DNA of 6,443 nucleotides, from the NCBI GenBank assembly GCA_035640715.1, contig DASQVO010000005.1, positions 1-6,443 on the forward strand, given 5' to 3'. The DNA comes from DASQVO01 sp035640715 (GTDB lineage Bacteria; Actinomycetota; Actinomycetes; Streptosporangiales; Streptosporangiaceae). This document shows, one piece after another, positions 1-5,525 of this stretch. The number at the start of each line of letters is the position of its first letter. The stretch's first letter is position 1. The notes under the pieces are model-generated. The model ran no database searches, was not told the DNA's origin, and was given only the letters and a program-made list of their open reading frames with translations. A program made the translations under genes and the position numbers.

Positions 1-97
1 CGCCACTGGAGATGTGCGCGATACCGAACCGTTCGGCCAGCATCTCAGCCTGTGTTCCCTTGCCGGCGCCGGGAGCGCCGATCAGCAGAAGGCGCAT
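1..97 (-). CDS. adk: Adenylate kinase, N-terminal part (runs off the left edge)
   Basis: Reading the minus strand from the ATG at 97 gives 32 residues that begin MRLLLIGAPGAGKGTQAE and continue to ISSG at the window edge. GAPGAGKGT (residues 7-15) is the P-loop of adenylate kinases, and the following ML-ERFGIAHISSG matches the family pattern in which the next residue is the Asp of SSGD. The enzyme is cytosolic and interconverts ATP plus AMP with two ADP. Only the start is present, so the LID domain, including whether it has zinc-binding cysteines, cannot be judged. There is no strong Shine-Dalgarno sequence before the ATG. In actinomycetes the housekeeping copy normally follows secY in the ribosomal protein cluster; here the upstream neighbour is a DUF998 membrane protein gene 110 bp away, so this may be a second copy. 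That is inference. Confidence 0.87.
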   Translation of the reverse strand, partial: MRLLLIGAPGAGKGTQAEMLAERFGIAHISSG

Positions 98-179
98 CTG
101 ATCACCCGCGCGCCGGCCCGGCCGGTCCCGCCAGCCCTGCATCAAGGCATGAGCACCATGTGAACTCACGGATAACATG

Positions 180-198
180 CACGACAACCGTTCTCATG
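180..198. promoter_or_regulatory. Imperfect dyad resembling a Fur/Zur-type operator
   Basis: CACGACAAC-C-GTTCTCATG is a dyad centred on 189 in which seven of nine base pairs match. Read on the minus strand its core is TGAGAACGGTTGTCG, which has the 7-1-7 layout and TGA-AA-N-TT-TC shape of Fur-family sites, and for high-GC actinomycetes looks most like a Zur box. It overlaps no gene and sits roughly 85 bp upstream of the adk start, just past the DUF998 stop codon, so adk is the natural target. No good -10 element is visible next to it. The assignment is by eye and could be chance. Confidence 0.35.
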
Positions 199-207
199 GG
201 CGAGATC

Positions 208-1101
208 CTACATATCCCTCCTGTCCCTCCTGCTCAGCAGCGTTTGCGCCGTCAGCCGGCCACGCTGGCCCGGCGGCGCGGGGTTCCGGGGGCGGAGCAG
301 CCTTGAGGCTATGGCGGCGACCATGGCGAGGGGGAGGGTGACGGCGGTGCGCTGAAGGATGCCGTCCCAGGGCGGGAACGCTCCGGAAAGGAACATGATG
401 AGCACGATGGCGGTGGCGACGGCGTCGGCGGCAAGCCAGGGCCGCCAGGGGCGCCAGCGGCCGTCGGGGCCGAACCGCAGGGCGAGCAGGCACTGCCCGG
501 ACACCAGAGCCGCATAGAGCGCGGCGCTCACCAGGTCGTGCGCGTGGTTGTGCCATGATTCACCGGTACCGCCGGGCGGTTGGCCGAGGAGCATGTGGTC
601 GCGGCGCAGCAGGCCGGCGGCGATGGTGAGCAGGCCTGCGCCCTGGATCAGCCATGGTGCCAGGCCGGCGTCTGGCGCCTCGCCAGCGCGTGCGGAGCCA
701 CGGCAGGCGAATCCGGCGCGCCGCGCGCCGCCGAGCGCCTCGTTCAGTGCCGAGCCGAATGCCACGGTGCATCCGCCGAGCACGATGAAGCCCGTGAGCA
801 TGATCCACGGATCCCGGGCGTCCGGTGCCGCGAGCCCGCTGAGCTGTATGTCCGCGGGGGAGTACCCGGCCTGCCGCAGCGATGCCGCGACCCAGGCGGC
901 GGTGAAGGCTGCCGGGCCGATGATCCCGCCGGCCGCGCAGAGCCTGAAGGCCCGCTGGCCGCTGCTCCCTCCGGCGCGGAGCCGGAACATGCCCGCGCAC
1001 GAGCCCGGGCGTGCACGCCCGCCGGTGGCGCGGCCGCCCGGCCATGCGCCTCCGGCCGGCCGCCGGTCGTCGCGCGGTGGCTTGCGTTGTGATATCCCCA
1101 C
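208..1101 (-). CDS. DUF998 family integral membrane protein
   Basis: This 297-codon frame encodes a hydrophobic protein of the DUF998 type. Counting from the GTG at 1101, residues 1-37 are a Gly/Arg/Pro-rich low-complexity stretch. Six likely membrane helices follow, starting near GGIIGPAAFTAAWV, PWIMLTGFIVLGG, PWLIQGAGLLTIAAG, LVSAALYAALVSG, AADAVATAIVLIMF and TLPLAMVAAIASRL. The GG-IGP-F opening, the QAGYSP-D segment after helix 1, the LLRRD motif after helix 3 and HNHAHDLVS before helix 4 fit the family. Its biochemical role is unknown. The GTG at 1101 has GGGGGAA four bases upstream and an AT-rich promoter-like stretch just before it. An ATG at 990 would remove the low-complexity tail and give 260 residues, nearer the usual family length, but has no ribosome binding site. 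The true start is open. It is divergent from the molybdenum hydroxylase operon. Confidence 0.75.
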   Translation of the reverse strand: MGISQRKPPRDDRRPAGGAWPGGRATGGRARPGSCAGMFRLRAGGSSGQRAFRLCAAGGIIGPAAFTAAWVAASLRQAGYSPADIQLSGLAAPDARDPWIMLTGFIVLGGCTVAFGSALNEALGGARRAGFACRGSARAGEAPDAGLAPWLIQGAGLLTIAAGLLRRDHMLLGQPPGGTGESWHNHAHDLVSAALYAALVSGQCLLALRFGPDGRWRPWRPWLAADAVATAIVLIMFLSGAFPPWDGILQRTAVTLPLAMVAAIASRLLRPRNPAPPGQRGRLTAQTLLSRRDRRDM

Positions 1102-1112
1102 CAGTTCCCCCG

Positions 1113-1133
1113 CATAATCTCGAAGGTATTATC
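1113..1133. promoter_or_regulatory. AT-rich core of the divergent promoter region
   Basis: This is the only AT-rich patch between the DUF998 gene and the hydroxylase operon. On the plus strand it offers CATAAT (1113-1118) and TATTAT (1127-1132) as -10 candidates. On the minus strand it offers GATAAT (1133 to 1128), which would place a transcript start about 20 nt before the GTG of the DUF998 gene. No convincing -35 hexamer lies at 16-18 bp from any of them, so the individual elements are uncertain, but the patch is a sensible place for back-to-back promoters. Confidence 0.35.
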
Positions 1134-1148
1134 TAGTGGCTTAGCCGC

Positions 1149-1177
1149 TGCCCGGCATCGCATGCCGAATGCCCGGC
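1149..1177 (+). promoter_or_regulatory. Direct repeat plus dyad in the operon leader (possible operator)
   Basis: The octamer TGCCCGGC occurs at 1149-1156 and again at 1170-1177, start to start 21 bp, which is two helical turns and so the same DNA face. Between and partly within them is a dyad, CGGCAT-CGC-ATGCCG (1153-1167). Just before them, AGTGGC-TTA-GCCGCT (1135-1149) is another near-dyad. The group lies between the AT-rich promoter patch and the ribosome binding site of the large subunit gene, where a repressor site or leader hairpin would be expected. The binding protein is unknown, and the site does not match the palindrome before the MarR gene. Confidence 0.3.
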
Positions 1178-1187
1178 TAGAAACTAC

Positions 1188-1192
1188 GGAGG
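1188..1192 (+). promoter_or_regulatory. Ribosome binding site of the large subunit gene
   Basis: GGAGG lies ten bases before the ATG at 1203 and fixes this start. There is no other good start with a ribosome binding site nearby, and the protein begins with the family's usual G-R-V-R-EDPRLL pattern. Confidence 0.75.
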
Positions 1193-1202
1193 CTGTAGCC
1201 GT

Positions 1203-3554
1203 ATGAGCATCCTGGGGACCCGTGTGGTAAGGACCGAGGATCCGCGGTTGCTGACCGTCGGCGGGACCTACGTCGATGACCTGCGTGTGCCCGAGCTTGA
1301 GAACGCGGCGCAGGTCACGTTCGTGCGGAGCCCGCTGGCGCACGCACGGATCACCGGCATCGACACGTCGGAGGCGCGCGACGAGCCGGGGGTGGTGGCG
1401 GTCCTCACGAGCCGGGATCTCGGCGAGGCCGCCGAAGCGCCAGAACACGCCGAGGCCGCGGAACCGGAACACGTCGCCTCCGATGAAGAGCTGGCGAGCA
1501 GCGGCGAGGGCGGCCCGGGGGCGATCGGTGGCCCGTTCACCGAGCCGACGCTGGCCGGCGACCGGGTGCGGTTCGTCGGCGACGCGGTGGCGATGGTGCT
1601 GACCGACGGCCGCTACCAGGGCGAGGACGTCGCCGAGCTGGTGAGCGTGGACTACGAGCCGCTGCCGGCCGTGGTAGGCACGGAGGCCGCGCTGGCCGGC
1701 GACACCCTGCTGTTCCCCCCGGCCGGGACGAACGTCGCGGCCACCGGCGGCGCCGACGCGTTCGACGACTCCATCTTCGAGGGCTGTGAAGCCGTGGTCG
1801 AGCAGACGATCGTCAACCAGCGGGTCGCGCCGGTGCCGCTGGAAGGGCGCGCGGCGGCCGCCGTCTGGCGGGACGGGAAGCTGACGGTCTGGACGAGCAC
1901 GCAGAACGCGCAGATTGCCCGGGCGACGCTGGCCGACGCGCTCAAGCTCGAGCCTGCCGCCATCCGGGTGATCGCGCCCGACGTGGGCGGCGGGTTCGGC
2001 GCCAAGATCGGCATCGACCGGGAGGTGGTCGCGGTCGCGCGGGCCGCCATGCGGACCGGCCGCCCGACCCGCTGGGTGGAGACCCGCACCGAGAACCTGG
2101 TCGCGATGACGCACGGCCGCGACCAGGTGCAGCACATCAAGATAGGCGGAACGCGGGACGGGCGGGTTCTCGCCTACCGGCTCGGCATCGATCAGGACAC
2201 CGGTGCCTACCCGCGGCTGGGCGGGTTCCTGCCGACGCTCACCAGCCTCATGGCGGTCGGCGCGTACGACATCCCGCGGGCGGAGACCGCGTACCGGGTG
2301 CTCGTCACCAACACGACCCCGATCGCCGCCTACCGGGGCGCGGGCCGGCCCGAGGCGACCGCGGCCATCGAGCGGGCCATCGACCTGTTCGCGGCCGAGA
2401 TCGGGATGGACCCGGCGGAGGTGCGCAGGCGCAACCTGGTCCCGCCGGACAAGTTCCCGTTCAAGACCGCCAGCGGTGCCGAGTACGACACCGGAAGGTA
2501 CGCCGAGGCCCTCGACACGGTGCTGGAGGCGGCCGGGTATGCGGACCTGCGCACGGAGCAGGCCCGGCGGCGGGAGAGCAACGACCCTGTGCAGCTCGGC
2601 ATCGGGCTGTCGACCTACGTCGAGATCACGGCCGCCGACGCGACGGCGGGGGAGACCGCCCGCCTCGCCGTGCACGATGATGGGTCCGCGACGGTCTACA
2701 CCGGAAGCTCCGCGCACGGCCAGGGCCATCGCACGGCATGGGCCATGCTCGTCCAGTCCGAGCTGGGGATCCCGATGGAGCAGGTCACGGTCGTGCACGG
2801 CGACACCGACCTGATCCCGGAGGGCATCGGGACGTACGGGTCGCGGTCGCTCCAGATAGGCGGGTCCGCGGTGCACAAGGCCGCGATCGAGGTGAAGGAG
2901 GAGGCGCGCCGCCTTGCCGCGGAAATGCTCGAGGCGAGCGAGGACGACCTGGTCCTGGACACCGACAGCGGCCAGTGGCAGGTCCGGGGCGACCCGGCCG
3001 CCAGGCTGAGCTGGGGCCAGGTTGCCGGCCACGCCGGCGGCGACGGGCTCGTCGCCAGTGTGGAGTTCAAGGGAGACCACGCCACGTTCCCGTTCGGCGC
3101 ACACCTCGCCGTGGTGGAGGTGGACACCGAGACCGGGAAGGTGCGGTACGTCAGGCACGTGACGGTGGACGACGCCGGGCCGGTGCTCAACCCGGTCCTC
3201 GCCGAAGGCCAGCGGCACGGCGGCATCGCCCAGGGGGCCGCGCAGGCGCTGCTCGAAGAGGTGCGGTACGACGCCGACGGCAACCCGGTCACGAGCAATC
3301 TGGCCGACTATGCGGCCATCACCGCGACAGAGTTGCCGAGTTTCGAGCTGGTCACCATGGAGACGCCGACCACCCTCAACCCGCTGGGCGTCAAGGGCAT
3401 CGGGGAGGCGGGCACGATCGGCGCCACTCCGGCCGCGCAGAACGCCGTGGTCGATGCCGTCGCCCATCTCGGTATCCGGCATATCGACATGCCGACGACG
3501 CCCGAACGGGTCTGGACCGCGATCATGGAAGCGCAGAAGGCGAGGGGCCAATGA
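1203..3554 (+). CDS. Molybdenum hydroxylase large subunit (form II CoxL-like, molybdopterin-binding)
   Basis: This 783-residue protein is the catalytic subunit of a xanthine dehydrogenase / CO dehydrogenase family enzyme, cytosolic, binding the molybdopterin cytosine dinucleotide cofactor. The N-terminal a/b hammerhead domain spans about 17-150. The two Mo-cofactor domains follow, with STQN (232-235), GGGFGAK (262-268), the active-site loop AYRGAGR (376-382), AHGQGH (504-509) and GIGEAG (732-737), where E735 is the expected catalytic base. Form I CO dehydrogenases carry AYRCSFR; here Gly379 replaces the copper-binding Cys, so this is the form II type and CO oxidation should not be assumed. 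The length fits the family. An acidic insertion (75-102) between the hammerhead strands is unusual. The ATG has GGAGG ten bases upstream. The stop overlaps the next start as ATGA, implying translational coupling. The substrate is unknown; aldehydes, purines and N-heterocycles are all possible for this family. Confidence 0.95.
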   Translation: MSILGTRVVRTEDPRLLTVGGTYVDDLRVPELENAAQVTFVRSPLAHARITGIDTSEARDEPGVVAVLTSRDLGEAAEAPEHAEAAEPEHVASDEELASSGEGGPGAIGGPFTEPTLAGDRVRFVGDAVAMVLTDGRYQGEDVAELVSVDYEPLPAVVGTEAALAGDTLLFPPAGTNVAATGGADAFDDSIFEGCEAVVEQTIVNQRVAPVPLEGRAAAAVWRDGKLTVWTSTQNAQIARATLADALKLEPAAIRVIAPDVGGGFGAKIGIDREVVAVARAAMRTGRPTRWVETRTENLVAMTHGRDQVQHIKIGGTRDGRVLAYRLGIDQDTGAYPRLGGFLPTLTSLMAVGAYDIPRAETAYRVLVTNTTPIAAYRGAGRPEATAAIERAIDLFAAEIGMDPAEVRRRNLVPPDKFPFKTASGAEYDTGRYAEALDTVLEAAGYADLRTEQARRRESNDPVQLGIGLSTYVEITAADATAGETARLAVHDDGSATVYTGSSAHGQGHRTAWAMLVQSELGIPMEQVTVVHGDTDLIPEGIGTYGSRSLQIGGSAVHKAAIEVKEEARRLAAEMLEASEDDLVLDTDSGQWQVRGDPAARLSWGQVAGHAGGDGLVASVEFKGDHATFPFGAHLAVVEVDTETGKVRYVRHVTVDDAGPVLNPVLAEGQRHGGIAQGAAQALLEEVRYDADGNPVTSNLADYAAITATELPSFELVTMETPTTLNPLGVKGIGEAGTIGATPAAQNAVVDAVAHLGIRHIDMPTTPERVWTAIMEAQKARGQ

Positions 3555-4018
3555 AGGTCACCGTAACAGTCAACGGCACCGAGGTCGGGGCCGAGGTCGA
3601 GGACCGCATGCTGCTCGTGCACTTCCTGCGCGACGCCGCCGGGCTGACCGCGACCAACGTCGGCTGTGACACCACCTCGTGCGGCGCGTGCACGGTCCTG
3701 CTGGACGGGGAGTCCGTGAAATCCTGCACGGTGCTGGCCGCCCAGGCCGACGGGTCCGAGGTCACCACCGTTGAAGGGCTCAGCGACGCCAACGGCGAGA
3801 TGCATCCCGTGCAGCGCGCCTTCCGCCAGGAGCACGGGCTGCAGTGCGGCTTCTGCACCCCCGGCATGGTGATGGCCATAGTGTCGCTGCTGCGGGAGAA
3901 CCCGCAGCCCACCGAGGAACAGGTGCGCGCGGGCCTGGAAGGCAACCTGTGCCGGTGCACCGGCTACCACAACATCGTCAAGGCCGCGCTCGCCGCCGCT
4001 GGCACCGACGCCGGCTGA
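3551..4018 (+). CDS. Molybdenum hydroxylase small subunit, two [2Fe-2S] clusters (CoxS-like)
   Basis: This 155-residue protein is the electron-transfer subunit. The N-terminal plant-ferredoxin-like domain holds one [2Fe-2S] cluster through C39, C44, C47 and C59 (GCDTTSCGACTV then SC). The C-terminal helical domain holds the second through C99, C102, C134 and C136 (QCGFCTPGM and CRCTGY). Q98 corresponds to the conserved Gln that contacts the molybdopterin cytosine dinucleotide. All eight cysteines are present and the length is typical, so the subunit should be functional. Its ATG overlaps the large subunit stop by four bases (ATGA), which argues for coupled translation and fixed stoichiometry. 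It passes electrons from the Mo site to FAD in the medium subunit. There is no signal peptide, so the complex is cytosolic. Confidence 0.96.
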   Translation: MKVTVTVNGTEVGAEVEDRMLLVHFLRDAAGLTATNVGCDTTSCGACTVLLDGESVKSCTVLAAQADGSEVTTVEGLSDANGEMHPVQRAFRQEHGLQCGFCTPGMVMAIVSLLRENPQPTEEQVRAGLEGNLCRCTGYHNIVKAALAAAGTDAG

Positions 4019-4027
4019 GCCGGGGAG

Positions 4028-4041
4028 AAGGAGAACCGTTG
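4028..4041 (+). promoter_or_regulatory. Ribosome binding site and TTG start of the medium subunit gene
   Basis: AAGGAG at 4028-4033 is followed after five bases by TTG (4039-4041). No ATG or GTG sits at a suitable place, so this site decides the unusual start. Confidence 0.75.
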
Positions 4042-4857
4042 ATCCCCGCATCCTTCACATACACCCGCGCCGGGTCGGTCAAGGACGCCCTGGACCTGGC
4101 CGCCAAGCACGGCGAGGACGCGAAGTTCCTGGCCGGCGGGCATTCCCTGCTGCCGCTGATGAAGCTGCGCCTGGCCATGCCCGAGATCCTCATCGACATC
4201 GGCCGGATACCCGCCCTGTCCTACATCGAGGACAGGGCGGACCACGTGGCGATCGGCGCCATGACCCGCCACCACGACCTCGAAACCTCCGGGCTGCTCG
4301 CGCGTGAGCTTCCCCTGCTGGCGCACGCGGCCGGGCAGGTCGGCGACCCGCAGGTCCGCCACCGCGGCACCATCGGCGGCGCGATCGCACACGGTGACCC
4401 GGCCTCCGACCTGCCCGCCGTGATCGTCGCCCTGGACGCGACCCTGGTGGCGCGCGGTCCCGCGGGCGAGCGGGCGATCGCGGCCGGTGAGTTCTTCCGC
4501 AGCCTGTTCGAGACCGCGCTGGCCCCCGATGAGCTGCTGACGGAGATCCGCGTACCGAAGCCCGCCTCGCCCGGATGGTCGTTCCAGAAGTTCACCAAGC
4601 GCGCCATCGACTGGGCCATCGTCGGCGTCGCCGTCCAGGGCAGCTCCATCGCCCTGGTGAACATGGGCCCAGCGCCGCTGCGCGCCGGAGCCACCGAGCG
4701 CGCGCTCGCCGGGGGCGCCAGCCCGCGCGAGGCCGCCGCGCTCGCGGCCGAGGGCACCAGCCCGCCCGCCGACAACAACGCCACCGCTGCCTACCGTGAG
4801 CACCTGGCCCGCGTCCTGGTCCGCCGTGCCCTGGAGGAAGCCGGCTCCAGGGGCTGA
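4039..4857 (+). CDS. Molybdenum hydroxylase medium subunit, FAD-binding (CoxM-like)
   Basis: This 272-residue flavoprotein completes the three-subunit enzyme. It opens IPASFTYTRAGSVKDAL, as family members do. FAD contacts are visible at AGGHSLLPLMKLR (32-44) and at GTIGGAIAHGDPASD (110-124), and the C-terminal CO-dehydrogenase flavoprotein domain includes NMGPAPLRA. I chose the TTG at 4039 because AAGGAG (4028-4033) is five bases upstream and the protein then begins at the family's normal position; the open frame extends further upstream only as overlap with the small subunit gene. The protein is slightly shorter than the 280-290 residues common in the family. The shortfall appears to be in the VGVAVQGSSIALVNMG stretch, where the loop between two strands is cut by about ten residues. 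It would pass electrons from the Fe-S clusters to a final acceptor that the sequence does not identify. Confidence 0.94.
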   Translation: MIPASFTYTRAGSVKDALDLAAKHGEDAKFLAGGHSLLPLMKLRLAMPEILIDIGRIPALSYIEDRADHVAIGAMTRHHDLETSGLLARELPLLAHAAGQVGDPQVRHRGTIGGAIAHGDPASDLPAVIVALDATLVARGPAGERAIAAGEFFRSLFETALAPDELLTEIRVPKPASPGWSFQKFTKRAIDWAIVGVAVQGSSIALVNMGPAPLRAGATERALAGGASPREAAALAAEGTSPPADNNATAAYREHLARVLVRRALEEAGSRG

Positions 4858-4902
4858 CCGGCCTAGCGACCCCGAGCCTCCGGCCCGGGCGCGCGGCCGG
4901 TC
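4856..4902 (+). terminator. Weak hairpin at the end of the hydroxylase operon
   Basis: GACCGGCC (4856-4863, beginning within the stop codon) pairs perfectly with GGCCGGTC (4895-4902). The 31-base loop contains a further self-complementary GCCCGGGC (4883-4890). There is no T-run afterwards. A ten-base palindrome, GCGGTACCGC, follows at 4907-4916. The position suits a terminator or 3' stabilising structure, but the loop is long. Confidence 0.3.
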
Positions 4903-5495
4903 TAACGCGGTACCGCAGTGACAGGGGATTACGGGCAGCAGCCAAAGGAAGGTGGCCCGCCCACCACCGGCCCCGGCCGCATGGCCCCTGACCCACCGCG
5001 CCCAGCCCGGCACCCAAAAACCCTGAAATGGCCGCCCTCCGGGCGCTCTTTCCTCCTGCACGGTGCCTGACGGCACCACGCACCCCGAACCCGGCCAGCC
5101 CATGCCCGCCAAGCCCCTGCCGGCCGACCCTCATCGGGTCTGCCGCTGGCTTCTCTGCGACAGCCCGTCAGCCATCGCAAAAAGCAAGCGGATCTCCGCT
5201 GCGGCACCCCGCCAGTTCTACATTGCCGGATCTGCGCTGCCGGTGGACGCCCGGTTCTCAGCGGGTGACGTGCACGGATCGACCGCTTCTTTGCATCCGC
5301 TAACTACTAAGTATTCGAGGGGAATGATGAGGGTGGTGGACAGAACAGGCCCGTTCCAGCACTGTGACCCGGGCGAGCCCCCGGCTGCCTGCAGCAAGGC
5401 TCATTCACATGCGCGGTCTCGAGGCCCTGGATACCCGGTACCTGCCCGTTAGCGGTGGCCTTGGCTTGCCAGCAGGTTCGTGCCGGAGCGTCGTT
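4858..5495. other. Long intergenic region without a convincing gene
   Basis: About 640 bp separate the medium subunit gene from the MarR promoter. No frame on either strand gives a recognisable protein. Small structures are present: CGCCC-TCC-GGGCG followed by CTCTTT (5033-5050), and GGTGCC-TGAC-GGCACC (5062-5077). A TTTCCTCCT at 5049-5057 would read as a good ribosome binding site on the minus strand, but no start codon follows it at a usable distance. The GC content dips near 5285-5330. I see no tRNA, no transposase and no clear terminal repeats. Confidence 0.5.
5327..5452 (+). CDS. Possible small ORF, 41 codons, unknown
   Basis: This frame begins at the second of two consecutive ATGs (5324 and 5327) and has GAGGGG (5317-5322) just before it, six bases from the GAGG to the second ATG. 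A relatively AT-rich stretch, TAACTACTAAGTATT (5301-5315), precedes it and could hold a -10 element. The predicted product starts MRVVDRTGPFQHCD and contains two Cys and two His but no known motif. It is not recognised, and a frame this short in GC-rich DNA may be chance. Confidence 0.17.
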   Translation: MRVVDRTGPFQHCDPGEPPAACSKAHSHARSRGPGYPVPAR

Positions 5496-5513
5496 TACAT
5501 CACTTGTGATGTA
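5496..5513. promoter_or_regulatory. Perfect palindrome, likely MarR operator
   Basis: TACATCAC-TT-GTGATGTA has eight-base arms that match exactly around a two-base centre. It is AT-richer than its surroundings and ends 11 bases before the MarR GTG, overlapping the candidate -10. Dyads of this size and place are typical of MarR autorepression. A further TGATGT half-site copy lies at 5521-5526, 14 bp after the one inside the right arm (5507-5512). Confidence 0.7.
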
Positions 5514-5525
5514 TCATAGTTGATG
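5512..5525 (+). promoter_or_regulatory. Candidate -10 element and leaderless start of the MarR gene
   Basis: TATCAT (5512-5517) is a fair -10 hexamer, and transcription starting about eight bases later would begin at the GTG at 5525 itself. There is no Shine-Dalgarno sequence before that GTG. Leaderless genes are common in actinomycetes. No clear -35 hexamer is visible. The ATG at 5523 is followed at once by TGA and cannot be the start. Confidence 0.45.

Noticed and set aside
548..1117. Plus-strand frames of 189 and 170 codons opposite the DUF998 gene
   Set aside because: Their products have no recognisable pattern, whereas the minus-strand frame encodes six hydrophobic helices with family motifs.
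2738..3550. Plus-strand frame reaching upstream of the small subunit start
   Set aside because: It only extends the small subunit frame through the large subunit gene. The ATG at 3551 gives the normal family N-terminus and the ATGA overlap, while the extension is Arg/Gly-rich and meaningless.
744..3551. A 935-codon open frame on the minus strand opposite the large subunit gene
   Set aside because: It is antisense to a gene with every expected family motif, its product is Arg/Gly/His/Asp-rich without known motifs, and it also runs across the DUF998 gene. GC-rich codon bias opens such frames by default.
1203..3554. Calling the enzyme a true aerobic CO dehydrogenase
   Set aside because: The active-site loop is AYRGAGR, not AYRCSFR, so the copper-binding Cys is missing.
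3844..4038. Upstream extension of the medium subunit frame
   Set aside because: It overlaps the small subunit gene in another frame. The TTG at 4039 has a good ribosome binding site and gives the right N-terminus.
4929..5207. Minus-strand frames in the intergenic region, near a good minus-strand AGGAGGAAA (5057 to 5049)
   Set aside because: No ATG, GTG or TTG in a usable frame lies within the normal distance after that site, and the frames give Arg/Gly-rich products without motifs.
5063..5452. A 129-codon plus-strand frame in the intergenic region
   Set aside because: It starts at a GTG inside a hairpin with no ribosome binding site, and the product is unrecognised with mixed composition. 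Only its last 41 codons have a plausible start and are listed with low confidence.
5470..5490. GGTTCGTGCC resembling a tRNA T-loop
   Set aside because: The flanking bases do not form the T-stem, and no acceptor stem or anticodon arm can be drawn around it.
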